From Capsulimonadaceae bacterium (GTDB lineage: Bacteria; Armatimonadota; Armatimonadia; Armatimonadales; Capsulimonadaceae), in the NCBI GenBank assembly GCA_031292625.1, contig JARLGU010000004.1:1-59252 (forward strand): a DNA stretch of 59,252 nt, written 5' to 3'. The notes below the pieces were generated by a model that searched no databases, had not been told where the DNA came from, and saw nothing but the letters and a program-made list of their open reading frames with translations. Both the position numbers and the translations under genes were made by a program. Below, one piece after another: positions 47,571 to 56,679 of this stretch; positions within the stretch are counted from its first letter, which is position 1; the number at the start of each line of letters is the position of its first letter.

Positions 47571-48518
47571 ATGAACCCGTCTATCGCCATTGGCAAAGCG
47601 CGCATACCCGTTACAGGGACTATCGTATTGTTCGCCGTTCTCATCGCCGCGGCGTCCACGCCGGCCGGTCCTCCATTGGCCGTTGCCGCAGATAACCCGG
47701 TCGTGTACAAGACGCTTTTCTCGACCAAATGCTCTGCTTGCCATAACCTCCCCGATCCAGGCGTCATCCAGAACACCCAGGAACGCTGGCGGGCGGTCGT
47801 TGCCAAAATGGCGGGACGCGCCCAGGGCAACATTACAGACGAGGACCAGGCGCATATTGTCTCCTACCTCGGGCTATTTCCGCCGAAACAAACTTCGGCA
47901 AAGCCAGACGGCCTGGGGACGGCGCCGGACGACGTCTGGGACCGCGATCCATTGCATTCGTTCGTCTCTACTCTTGCAACGCCCGACCAACTCGCTCAGT
48001 TCCGCTCACTTGGCGGCAAGCCGTCAAGCACGCCGCTCAGTCCTGCGGCGCTCACGGACGGCATAATTCTTACCGCTCCCGCCGTCAACGCTCTCCTTGT
48101 GCACCGGACAGCGACGCTTAACGGCGGTCTCGACCTCAGGATTAAAGTCCGATTCCCGGCCACCGCAAATCTCGACCGGTGCGCGGGGCTCGTCTTCGGT
48201 TTCGTCGACGTCCTGAACTATGACGCCGTACTCTTCGATGCGTCCAATAAGCGAGCCAGCCTGGTCCGGTGTCAGGCTGGGCAGTCCAGCACGATTGCGA
48301 CCGCTCCGCTCGCGGACATCGACGATACGCAATCCTGGCACACTGTCAGGTTGATGTTCCGCCCGCAATCGCATCGCGCGACCGTTTGGGTGGATTCGAG
48401 CAAGCGCCTTAACGCTGAGCTCGGCGATTATGCCGACGGCGGACAACTCGGACTTTTGGCGACACCCAGGACGACAGCAGGGTTTAAGGACCTCTACGCC
48501 GACATTTACGGGCAGTAA
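47571..48518 (+). CDS. exported cytochrome c fused to a concanavalin-like domain
   Basis: This 315-residue protein has a signal peptide (to about AVAAD). A class I cytochrome c domain (about 45-105) has the haem site CSACH at residues 54-58 and a likely distal Met80 in AKMAGR. A C-terminal beta domain (about 155-315) contains ILTAPAVNALLVHRTA, CAGLVFGFVDVLNYDAVLFD and WHTVRLMFRPQSHRATVWVD, resembling LamG/DUF1080-type folds. The arrangement is known in planctomycete-like proteins that couple electron transfer to sugar or surface binding. The role is unknown. GGGAG precedes the ATG. The CHAT gene follows in the same direction. Confidence 0.75.
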   Translation: MNPSIAIGKARIPVTGTIVLFAVLIAAASTPAGPPLAVAADNPVVYKTLFSTKCSACHNLPDPGVIQNTQERWRAVVAKMAGRAQGNITDEDQAHIVSYLGLFPPKQTSAKPDGLGTAPDDVWDRDPLHSFVSTLATPDQLAQFRSLGGKPSSTPLSPAALTDGIILTAPAVNALLVHRTATLNGGLDLRIKVRFPATANLDRCAGLVFGFVDVLNYDAVLFDASNKRASLVRCQAGQSSTIATAPLADIDDTQSWHTVRLMFRPQSHRATVWVDSSKRLNAELGDYADGGQLGLLATPRTTAGFKDLYADIYGQ

Positions 48519-48653
48519 GAAGCAAACAAACACGGAATTAGGCGCAAACCATCTTCTTGCCCTCTCGAAAACCGCTCGTTGTTCCATCATTTAACTCGTG
48601 AATCGTCACGTATTTCACGCTTGAGTGTGGGCGTACACACAATCTGTGGAAAA

Positions 48654-51600
48654 ATGCAGGCAATGCTGCGAGTTTCGACGTATCCTTGGTCCCGGAGAAC
48701 GCCTACCGCTCTGGCCGCGATCGCGCTTATAACGCCTCACGCGCTTATCGCGGCTCCCGCGCCTGCGTCAAGCGCGCGAGCGTCGGCGCTCGCCGCCGCC
48801 GCGTTCGCCTCGGACCAGGGTCGACGATACGTTTCGCAAGGCAAGCTTAACGAAGCGGTCGGCTGGTACGAAGAGGCTCTGTCCGGCTATCAGCGCGCCG
48901 GCGAAATCGGCAAGCAAGCCGTCGTCCTCACCTGTCTCGCGAATATCCACGAGCGAACGAAGCGCTACGACATGGCGCTCGACGACAATCAGCGCTCCCT
49001 CGCACTCGATAAAGCCTCCAAGGACAACCGCTCGATCGGCGTCGATGAATACAATATCGGCCAGGATCTTGAGCGGCTGAACATAACGAGCGAGGCAGTT
49101 GCCGCGTACCTACAGTCCGCTCAGGCATTCCACGACGCGAAAGATCCGGTATCCGAAATCGCGCACCTGGATCAGGCGGCCGCCTATTGCGAAACAACAA
49201 ACGTTCTGCCGCAAGCGCTTGAAATACGGCAGCACGCGCTTAGCGTCGCGCAAATTTCCGGACGTCAAAACGCGCAACTCGAACAGCACTCGAAGATCGG
49301 CGCTCTTTACGAGGCGATGAAGCTTCCAGATAAAGCCCTCGAGTCGCGCAAGCAGGCGCTCGATATCGCGCGCGCAACCGACAACGTTCCCGCCGTCGCA
49401 ACACAGTTGGCCGCGATCGGACAGCTTTTCGAGAGCAAGGGCGACCACATGCATGCCCTAGAATGCCATCAGCAAGCGCTCGGATTGAACCTGCTCGTAA
49501 AGAACCACGCACCCGAGGCATCGGAGCTCGGAAAAATCGCCGAAACGTACGACCGCTTGGGCGAGACGGAGAAGGCGCTGCTGTACCACCAGAGCGCTTA
49601 CGAAGCCTACAACCAGCAAGGTAATTTCTCCGGCGCGTTGTCCGAAATCAATGCAGTCACCCGATCCCAGCTTGCGCTTGGCCGGTTTGAGCAGGCTTCC
49701 GAGTCCGCCAATGCATCCATCGCCATCGCGCGCAAGACAAATCGCCCGCCAGCGCTTGCCGATCAACTCCTGCAGCTTGGCACCGCGTACGCGCGCCTGG
49801 GCCGGATTGCCCAGGCATCGGACAGCTACTCCGAGGCGCTCGGTCTTGTTTCGCAGCACGGTGAACGCGACCGCCAGAGAGTCCTCCTCGCGCGTCTAGC
49901 TGACCTATCTCTCAAAGCGGGGAACCTGCAAACGGCTCTCGCGCGCCGAAATCAGATCCTTGCGCTGGACATCGAAGCCCGCGACCGTACGGCTCAGGCA
50001 GCCGACTACGCAGCGATCGGGGCCGCGCACGCGTCGACGGGCAAGTGGTCGAAAGCCACCGATGCCTACTCCCTGGCGCTCACCGTCCACCGTCAGCTCG
50101 GGCAAACCCTTTCAGTGCGCGCGGACCTGCACGCTCTGGCGTTGATCTGCTTCCGCGGCCATGCCAACACGCGCGCGATCGATTACCATCGACAAGCCCT
50201 TGCGATCGATCAGCAAACCAGGCGAGTGGTCGAAGCCATCGAAGACTACTCAGGGCTCGCTGACTGCTATGCCGACGTCGGCCAGCTGCCGGCGGCGCTT
50301 GAGGCGCAGCGTCACGTGATTGCGCTTGATCGTCGTCTGCCCACTGCGGCGAACGCCGGCCGCCATTTGCTGGATTTGGCCCTCATTCAACACGATCTCA
50401 GCCTCAAAGCGGAAGCGCTCGCCAGCTTCCAGGACGCCGCGACAAACCTGCCGGGATCGTCGAATGCCCGTCTTCGCAGACTCGCCCTGACCGAATCCGG
50501 CCGGCTTTACGAATCCATGGGGCAATATGCCCAAGCGCTCGACGCTGGCGAACAAGCTTTGGCAATCGCCCGGCAGACCAATCAACGGGCGATCGTTCAG
50601 GATTGCCTTGCCGACGAAAGCCGTTATCTTGTGCGGCTAGACAAGTTGGACAAGGCAAAAGCATCGATTGACGAGCTTCTAACCAGCGCAAAGGCTGGCG
50701 GCAACCGCGCGGCCCTTGCCAGCGCCTACGAAAATCAGGGTCTCCTTGCGGAAGCCTCCCGCAACCTGGATGATGCCTGCGAGTGGAACGCGCGAGCAGT
50801 TCGTCTGCGCCGCCAGATCGGAGACTGGGTCGGCTTCGCCCGCGCAAGCCGTCAACAAATCGCCCTGTTTGCGTCCTGGGATAGGCCGCAGCTTGCTATC
50901 GCATATGGCAAGCACGCGCTTAACCAGCTCCAGTCGATTCTTTGGTCGAGTCGCGCCCGCTCGATCCAAGAATCTTCGCAGATCGAACTGGAAGTAGCAC
51001 AAGGCTACCGGACTCTTGCATCCCTCCTGATCGACCAGCACCGGCTTGCCGAAGCGACCCAGGTGATCGGTATCCTGAAGCGTCAGGAGCTTGCCGGTTT
51101 CGCGGGACAGCATCGTTGGGCAAGCGGTTCGAGCGTTCCGATCGCGTCCCTAACCATGGTGGAGCAATCGACCCTGGCGCGGCTTACCGATGCCGAGGGA
51201 CGCTACTGCGCGCTCGCGGAATCACCGGACACGGCGCAGCTTGCCGGAGAAATCGGTGATACGTTTACGTCGGCGCGCCGCCGTTACCACGCATCGCTCA
51301 TGGTTGCGGGCGCGGATTTACCCGACGGAATCCTCGCCGGCGAGCCAAGCCGCGCAACATATGCGTCGCCGCCCGTTCCGTTAAGCTCCGCCGCAAGTCT
51401 CCCGCCCCCACCCGGCGTCGCGATCGTCCGCATGGTGGTCAGCGCGGACGGTTGCCGCTTCCTGGTTACGACCGACCAGGGAATTCAAGCAGAGACGAGC
51501 TCTATAGGAGCCGGCGAGTTACGGCAGATGGCCGCCCATTGGCGAGATCAATTGACCAACCCGGACGTCGATCCCCGCCCGCTTGGCCAGCAGCTCTACA

Positions 51601-52481
51601 ACGTGCTGTTCGCCCCAATTAAAGCAGACATCGCGGCGGCGAACGTCCACACTATTTTGTGGTCGCTAGACGACGTCTTGCGCTACATCCCAATGGGCGC
51701 GCTCTATGACGGCAACGCCTACCTGGCGCAAAACTATCAGAACGTGCTTCTAACAGGCAGTTCCGCCAACGACCCAGCGGCTCAGGGGAAACGACGCTCA
51801 TGGTACGTCCTCGGCGTCGGCGCAACGAAAGCGCATGAGTCGATCCCAGCACGCATCAGATCGGCGGACGAACTCCGCGGCATCATCGTTTCCGCTCAGG
51901 GACGCGGCAGCCTGCCTGGCACCGTCTGCCTGGACAACCAGTTCACGCAGCAGAGGTTCCGCTCCGAGTTGTCGACAGGCTATCCGGTCGTCCACGTCGC
52001 CAGCGCGCTAGCGGTCGGCAGCGATGAGCGCGCATCGTTTATTGTCCTCGGCGATGGCGATCTGAGCTTCCTGAACGTGCTTGGCAGCAATTCCGCCGTA
52101 CTGAAGGATGTGGATCTTCTGACCGTCTCAAACAGCCGGTTCGACCTGGCGTTCAACGGCGGCGACGGACATGAGGTGGAAGGATTGGGAGCTTACGCAA
52201 GAGCGCTGGGGGCATCGAGCGTGTTGGCGGGCTTGTGGCCGGCTCCGGAGGCAAGCACCCGGCGCTGGATGAGTACGTTCTATCAGAACAAGACAGCGGC
52301 GACTGACACCACCAAGGCATCCGCCGTCCAAGCCGCGCAGCTCGACATGATCGGCTCCGCGCCAGCCCCTGTCGCCGCATCGACAAACCAAGCGGACCCG
52401 CTGTTCACGGCGCCGGACAGCGCCCCATTCTCGCACCCGTTCTACTGGGCGTCTTTCCAGCTAATGGGCGACTGGCGCTAA
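48654..52481 (+). CDS. TPR-CHAT protein with degenerate catalytic site
   Basis: About 1,275 residues. A signal-like N terminus (ALAAIALITPHALIAAPAPA) is followed by about 18-20 TPR units (35-860), for example VGWYEEALSGYQRAGEIGKQA. A C-terminal CHAT region spans about 950-1275 (ILWSLDDVLRYIPMGALYD, GDLSFLNVLGSN, GLGAYARALGASSVLAGLWPAPEAST). Active CHAT proteases have H-x-A-x-H and S-A-C-x-T motifs. Here the first reads HVASA (1114-1118), with Ala where the catalytic His should be, and the second reads TVSNSR, with Ser1161 in place of Cys. Both residues seem lost, so it is probably a binding rather than cutting protein. ATG 48654 begins the signal-like segment. Confidence 0.85.
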   Translation: MQAMLRVSTYPWSRRTPTALAAIALITPHALIAAPAPASSARASALAAAAFASDQGRRYVSQGKLNEAVGWYEEALSGYQRAGEIGKQAVVLTCLANIHERTKRYDMALDDNQRSLALDKASKDNRSIGVDEYNIGQDLERLNITSEAVAAYLQSAQAFHDAKDPVSEIAHLDQAAAYCETTNVLPQALEIRQHALSVAQISGRQNAQLEQHSKIGALYEAMKLPDKALESRKQALDIARATDNVPAVATQLAAIGQLFESKGDHMHALECHQQALGLNLLVKNHAPEASELGKIAETYDRLGETEKALLYHQSAYEAYNQQGNFSGALSEINAVTRSQLALGRFEQASESANASIAIARKTNRPPALADQLLQLGTAYARLGRIAQASDSYSEALGLVSQHGERDRQRVLLARLADLSLKAGNLQTALARRNQILALDIEARDRTAQAADYAAIGAAHASTGKWSKATDAYSLALTVHRQLGQTLSVRADLHALALICFRGHANTRAIDYHRQALAIDQQTRRVVEAIEDYSGLADCYADVGQLPAALEAQRHVIALDRRLPTAANAGRHLLDLALIQHDLSLKAEALASFQDAATNLPGSSNARLRRLALTESGRLYESMGQYAQALDAGEQALAIARQTNQRAIVQDCLADESRYLVRLDKLDKAKASIDELLTSAKAGGNRAALASAYENQGLLAEASRNLDDACEWNARAVRLRRQIGDWVGFARASRQQIALFASWDRPQLAIAYGKHALNQLQSILWSSRARSIQESSQIELEVAQGYRTLASLLIDQHRLAEATQVIGILKRQELAGFAGQHRWASGSSVPIASLTMVEQSTLARLTDAEGRYCALAESPDTAQLAGEIGDTFTSARRRYHASLMVAGADLPDGILAGEPSRATYASPPVPLSSAASLPPPPGVAIVRMVVSADGCRFLVTTDQGIQAETSSIGAGELRQMAAHWRDQLTNPDVDPRPLGQQLYNVLFAPIKADIAAANVHTILWSLDDVLRYIPMGALYDGNAYLAQNYQNVLLTGSSANDPAAQGKRRSWYVLGVGATKAHESIPARIRSADELRGIIVSAQGRGSLPGTVCLDNQFTQQRFRSELSTGYPVVHVASALAVGSDERASFIVLGDGDLSFLNVLGSNSAVLKDVDLLTVSNSRFDLAFNGGDGHEVEGLGAYARALGASSVLAGLWPAPEASTRRWMSTFYQNKTAATDTTKASAVQAAQLDMIGSAPAPVAASTNQADPLFTAPDSAPFSHPFYWASFQLMGDWR

Positions 52482-52536
52482 GCGCGGTCCGTTCTGCCTT
52501 TGACGCCCCAGCCGGGCACTCCGCCGCCTCCGCGTT

Positions 52537-54330
52537 CTACGCACTGCCGATCAACGCCGACACGAACTCGCCGACCGTCTGACCGTCGCGCCAATGGGCA
52601 GCGCCTGTGGGTAACTGTGCCCTAAGAGCCAACGCCGTCGCCGCATCCTGATCGATCGCGTCGTCCGGATGGGCATCATAGGTGTCGAACAGCCCCAGGC
52701 ACCCAGCCTTTTGCAAGGCGGTCCAGTGAGGATGCGTCCTCGGGACATCGCGAAAATAGGTCAGCGTCTGGTTCTGCTTGAGCAGAAGATCCTGTACGCG
52801 AGCAATATCGACGCGCCGGACCGTCGTCCCCTGATCGATCGCCACGTGGGCAGCCACGCCCGCCGCATGCCCAAGCGCCATCCAACACGGCTCCATCCGA
52901 AGCGTGCTAAATCCAAGGTGCGTCGCCGAACACGGCACCGGCGTCAACACGCCATCGATATCGAGCGGCACCATGACGCCATACGGCGCCTGATACTGAC
53001 GAGAAATCATACCGAGGCCGAGAAAGCCGTCGAGATGCACCTTGCCGGGCTCGCGTTTGCGAACCGCGTGCGAGTCCAACGGATAGTGGCTGGCTGTGAC
53101 GCTATCGAGCTTCGAGGGCGGCCTCTTGTCGCGGGATGCCTCCTCGACTCCCTCCATTATGCGATACGCGCGATCGACGTCTTCCGGCGCAATGGCATCG
53201 AGAGCCGTAAAGAGGTATTCGCCAATGATCCGCCGGCCTTCACGGACGTAGATTTGCCGTGGGAAGTGGTCATTGTCGGTATACTCGCCAGCGGCAAGCC
53301 CCCACTCTCTCGCCTCGGCGCGGAACCATTCCGGAAGCTCCGGATCGTTCTGGCAGAACCAGAGCAAACCCAACGTATAGTCGCGCAAACGCTGTGCGAA
53401 CCGGTCGCGCCACTCCCAGTCCGCTGACGGATACGGCCAGTTCTCCTCCGGCAGATCGGTCGACAGAAAAGAGGCGTGGTGATTGTTTGAATCCGTTTTG
53501 CCGTTCGGAAGGGCGACCGGGTTGACGATGCCAATATCTCGCGCTCCCTTTTTGCCCGGCATAAAATGCTCCATGGATCCAGAGCGAACATCGCCGATCA
53601 AGCTCGCATAGTCGACACGATTGTAGTTAGACGGCTTATCGATTGGCACGCGGATGTTAGGATCGGATGTCAGGCAGAGGCGATAATTGTAAGCCTGCAA
53701 CGTATCGTCGCCCTCTTCCGTCGATCCCTCTCCGAGCGGTCCCGCCCCCCACGGCCGATACACTCGACCGGCGAACGGTTCGCCATATTCGGATTTTCCC
53801 TCGCGACGCGTCTCGAAACGGCATCCCGCGGCGGCGGCCAGATCGCCTTCATACGTAGCGTCAATAAAGACCTTCGCCTCGTATGTCTCCAATGCGCCAG
53901 TGGCGCGATCGAGAACGGTCACGCTGCGCAAACTCCGTTTCGCATCCAAGCAGACACGATCAGGACGGGCGTCGAGTTGTCTGCCTCGCAGAACCCGGAT
54001 ATGATCGCCTTCGCCCGCCACCATATTCTCGAAGACCTGTTCGGCGACATGCGGCTCAAAATGATAGCCATCGGAGCAATCTTTCACTTGCTGAGACGCT
54101 TCGCCGTAAAGCGCGATGTAGTACTCCTTGACTCGCGTGACGAATTCCAAGAAGAGACCTGCCGTAGCGCCGCGCGTCCCGATATCCGTCGCGCCCAACC
54201 CGTTGGCGGGCAGGCCGCCGATATGATCGGTTCGTTCGAGCAGAAGAACATGCCGGCCGCACCGCGCCGCGGCGACGGCCGCACAGATGCCGCCGGGCGT
54301 TGCACCAGCGATTACGATATCATATGTCAT
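52537..54330 (-). CDS. FAD-dependent oxidoreductase (FAD_oxidored family)
   Basis: This 597-residue flavoprotein opens MTYDIVIAGATPGGICAAVAAARCG, the dinucleotide-binding G-x-x-x-G-G fold. It is followed by HVLLLERTDHIGGLPANGLGATDIG, typical of the FAD_oxidored group that includes the heterodisulphide-reductase-like and xanthan lyase-associated proteins. VFIDATYEGDLAAAAGC and the late block MEPCWMALGHAAGVAAHVAI are also family marks. Substrate is unknown; many members occur with glycan-degradation genes. ATG 54330 is chosen over a longer frame because AGGAAAG precedes it. It ends 56 bases from the convergent CHAT gene. Confidence 0.85.
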   Translation of the reverse strand: MTYDIVIAGATPGGICAAVAAARCGRHVLLLERTDHIGGLPANGLGATDIGTRGATAGLFLEFVTRVKEYYIALYGEASQQVKDCSDGYHFEPHVAEQVFENMVAGEGDHIRVLRGRQLDARPDRVCLDAKRSLRSVTVLDRATGALETYEAKVFIDATYEGDLAAAAGCRFETRREGKSEYGEPFAGRVYRPWGAGPLGEGSTEEGDDTLQAYNYRLCLTSDPNIRVPIDKPSNYNRVDYASLIGDVRSGSMEHFMPGKKGARDIGIVNPVALPNGKTDSNNHHASFLSTDLPEENWPYPSADWEWRDRFAQRLRDYTLGLLWFCQNDPELPEWFRAEAREWGLAAGEYTDNDHFPRQIYVREGRRIIGEYLFTALDAIAPEDVDRAYRIMEGVEEASRDKRPPSKLDSVTASHYPLDSHAVRKREPGKVHLDGFLGLGMISRQYQAPYGVMVPLDIDGVLTPVPCSATHLGFSTLRMEPCWMALGHAAGVAAHVAIDQGTTVRRVDIARVQDLLLKQNQTLTYFRDVPRTHPHWTALQKAGCLGLFDTYDAHPDDAIDQDAATALALRAQLPTGAAHWRDGQTVGEFVSALIGSA

Positions 54331-54477
54331 GGGATTGTTGCTTTCCTGGCAGGTTGCAAACCGCGGCAGTTGCAACGGGCGACAGCGAAGAACACGGGCG
54401 GCAAGAAAGGCCGCTCGCCCATCGCTGACGGACGAGCGGATTGCTACCTGGCGCCGCTCATGGAACGCCGGTCGTAA

Positions 54478-55320
54478 CTAGTCGATAAATGTAACGGGCT
54501 GTAGGACCGGGGGAATGATTCCTCGTTGCGCGCCCTCAGTCAATAGAAGTTCGATGCCGCGTTTGCCGCGCTCGCCAAGATTGAGGGTCAGTTCGTTAAC
54601 ATACATGCCGACAAACTTGTCGGCGGTTTCGCGGGGCATGTCCCGCGCAAACGTAAGCGCGTATTCAAGCGCCTCGTCGCGATGACTGAGGCTGTACTCG
54701 ATGCTGCGGCGCATCACGGCGGACATCTTTCGCATCAGATCGTCGCCCAGGTCCCGGCGGATCGCATTGACGCCGAGCGGAAGCGGCGTCCCCGTGCGCG
54801 CCTGCCACCAGACGCCCATATCGACGATCAGGTGTAGCCCCTCGCTCGCGTGCGTCAGTTGCCCCTCGTGAATGATCAGCCCTGCGTCCACGTCGCCGGA
54901 CTTTACCTTTCCCATGATATCTTGGAAGTAAGTGTTGACCGGCTCAAAAGGACGGCCGTCCATATATATAAGGAACGCGAGGTAGGCGGTGGTCATCTTG
55001 CCGGGGATCGCGATGCGCTTGCCTTCAAGCGACGCGGGATCGATCGGGGTCGTGGCAACGATCATCGGCCCGTACTGGTCGCCAACGCTTGCGCCGTGAG
55101 CGAGCAGCGCATATTTGTCTTGCACATAAGCGTATGCATGGAGCGAAATCGCGGTGGTGTCGAGCTTACCCTCGCGCGCCCACTCGTTCAGAGTTTGAAT
55201 ATCGCGCAGAACGTGCTCAAATTTGAGTCCTTCGGCGTCGATCTTATCCTTGGCCAATCCGTAAAACATAAACGCGTCATCGCTATCGGGGCTGTGTCCA
55301 AGGGTAAGGGATCTTGCCAT
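54478..55320 (-). CDS. mqnD: 1,4-dihydroxy-6-naphthoate synthase (menaquinone futalosine pathway)
   Basis: This 280-residue enzyme of the alternative (futalosine) menaquinone route converts cyclic dehypoxanthinylfutalosine to 1,4-dihydroxy-6-naphthoate. It opens LTLGHSPDSDDAFMFYGL, the signature of MqnD. It continues with TAISLHAYAYVQDKYALL, RIAIPGKMTTAYLAF and AGLIIHEGQLT, which line the substrate pocket in this periplasmic-binding-protein-like fold. It shows the cell makes menaquinone without the classical men genes. mqnA, mqnB, mqnC and mqnE are not in the window. Confidence 0.93.
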   Translation of the reverse strand: MARSLTLGHSPDSDDAFMFYGLAKDKIDAEGLKFEHVLRDIQTLNEWAREGKLDTTAISLHAYAYVQDKYALLAHGASVGDQYGPMIVATTPIDPASLEGKRIAIPGKMTTAYLAFLIYMDGRPFEPVNTYFQDIMGKVKSGDVDAGLIIHEGQLTHASEGLHLIVDMGVWWQARTGTPLPLGVNAIRRDLGDDLMRKMSAVMRRSIEYSLSHRDEALEYALTFARDMPRETADKFVGMYVNELTLNLGERGKRGIELLLTEGAQRGIIPPVLQPVTFID

Positions 55321-56173
55321 AAGTTTGTTCTCCCGTGCGGGGCTGCCGCAAACGATTTCGATTGTACCAGCTTTGCACGAACTCGATCAATACGCGCATT
55401 CACATCTGGCTTGCAGCAATGACCAGCAATGGCGTTCGTCTCCGATCCTGGTATAGCGCCGACGGGCGCGGCCATGCGCCGCAAACGGACAGTGTCCGCG
55501 CCGACGCCGCCTTGTCCGGCCCCCCCGGCGAACGTGCTCGCAGACGCCGGCTTCCGCCGCGCCGCGTGCCGATCGACACGCGAATCGAAGCACGCCGCGA
55601 CTGGATCCGGGAGGCGATAGAGCGGATTGCTACGGAAATCGGAATGGAGCGGGGGGTTACGGAGATGGGCGGCTGGAATATCGGGATCTAGGCGAGGAGC
55701 GGTGTCGGTGGAGCGTAGGGAGTACTGGATTTGAATACCTCACAAGATTCACCAGTCACTTTGTGAGCATCTCTACATTGTGCTTGTTTTCGCCTCCAGA
55801 ACCTTAGGTGCTCGCTTCCCGTGACCGTTGCGCCGGGCGGCACGGGGTACTTCTGTGGTACAAGTCTCGCGTTTACTGCAAATGGATAGCCGTGGTTCCG
55901 CCCATCGACGTCCACGCGCCCGAGGCGAGTGCTTCCATTTTGAATCTCGCTTATATATTCCCAAATATATTTACAAAGTAAATGTTTTGATGTAACATAT
56001 ACATGTAAATGTAAACATTCTGTGAGGCAAAATCCATGGGGTTCTAAGAAACTTACGAGAAGGCGTTGCGCCGCCCTCACTGGGGCGGTGCCATAGGATC
56101 CTTTAAAGACGCGGGGAACGAGGATGACCTGCGAAGGTCGGCCGGTAAAATCGAGTCGGCGGTCGCGCACGAC
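55321..56173. other. gene-poor stretch at the start of the right-hand accessory patch
   Basis: I find no gene I can defend. A plus frame ending at 55691 and a minus frame at 55688-56170 are open, but neither shows a known motif; the minus frame, with GRVDVDGRNHGYPFAVNARL, is the better candidate for a real short gene. From about 55955 the sequence turns AT-rich and carries the repeats listed next. Composition changes here from the GC-rich core to the patch. Confidence 0.4.
55981..56019. promoter_or_regulatory. AT-rich inverted and direct repeats, possible operator
   Basis: AATGTTT at 55981-55987 is inverted as AAACATT at 56013-56019. Between them ATGTAAC/ATGTAAA recurs three times, with ACATATACATGT in the centre. 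It lies about 150 bases before the hypothetical gene at 56174, upstream of the XRE-type regulator gene, so it may be its binding site. Confidence 0.4.
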
Positions 56174-56617
56174 ATGAACACGAACTCAGGCGACTGGCGT
56201 ACACCGGTAGTCGAGCAGCTATGTGAGCTTATCGATGGGATGATGGATAGGCCGGAACTATACTTTGGCTTATCGACGCGCGAGAGTATTCGTGAGAGCC
56301 TTGACGGTCTCGAAGCCGCCTGCTTGCCGGTAAAGAATGAGGATTGTTTGAAAAGGTTCCTCGACGCCGCTTATGTTCGCCTCGATAAACTTGTCGAGCT
56401 GGGTTCGGCGGCCCTGACTTCGCATGACGTCGCACGAGAGATCGTTGTGGCGTACATGGAGAATACTGCACGCGACGTTTTCCAATGCGCAGTGGCGGTG
56501 AAAGATCAACACAACCGTGGTGGAGAGCCTGCAGGCGAGATGCTCAACAGAGCCCTCTCATACGTGCATTTTAGCGACCTCGCGGAACAGGTGCGCCGGT
56601 TCAGGCAAGATTCGTAA
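56174..56617 (+). CDS. hypothetical protein upstream of the ImmA-PIN pair
   Basis: A 147-residue, mostly helical, acidic protein (MNTNSGDWRTPVVEQLCELI at the start, MMDRPELYFGLSTRESIRESL next). No catalytic or DNA-binding motif is visible, and I do not recognise a family. ATG 56174 is preferred to a start at 56066 because the extra N terminus is unlike a protein. It points the same way as the next two genes, 62 bases ahead, and may be a third component of that locus. Confidence 0.5.
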   Translation: MNTNSGDWRTPVVEQLCELIDGMMDRPELYFGLSTRESIRESLDGLEAACLPVKNEDCLKRFLDAAYVRLDKLVELGSAALTSHDVAREIVVAYMENTARDVFQCAVAVKDQHNRGGEPAGEMLNRALSYVHFSDLAEQVRRFRQDS

Positions 56618-56679
56618 GCCGCCCTCACAGCGAGTATCCGTGCGCGATCTTCTAAATAGATTTATAAAGGAAAGTTATT

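Noticed and set aside
55335-55691. 118-codon plus-strand frame after mqnD
   Set aside because: Very Arg/Pro-rich, overlapped by other open frames in the same GC-rich stretch, no recognised motif.
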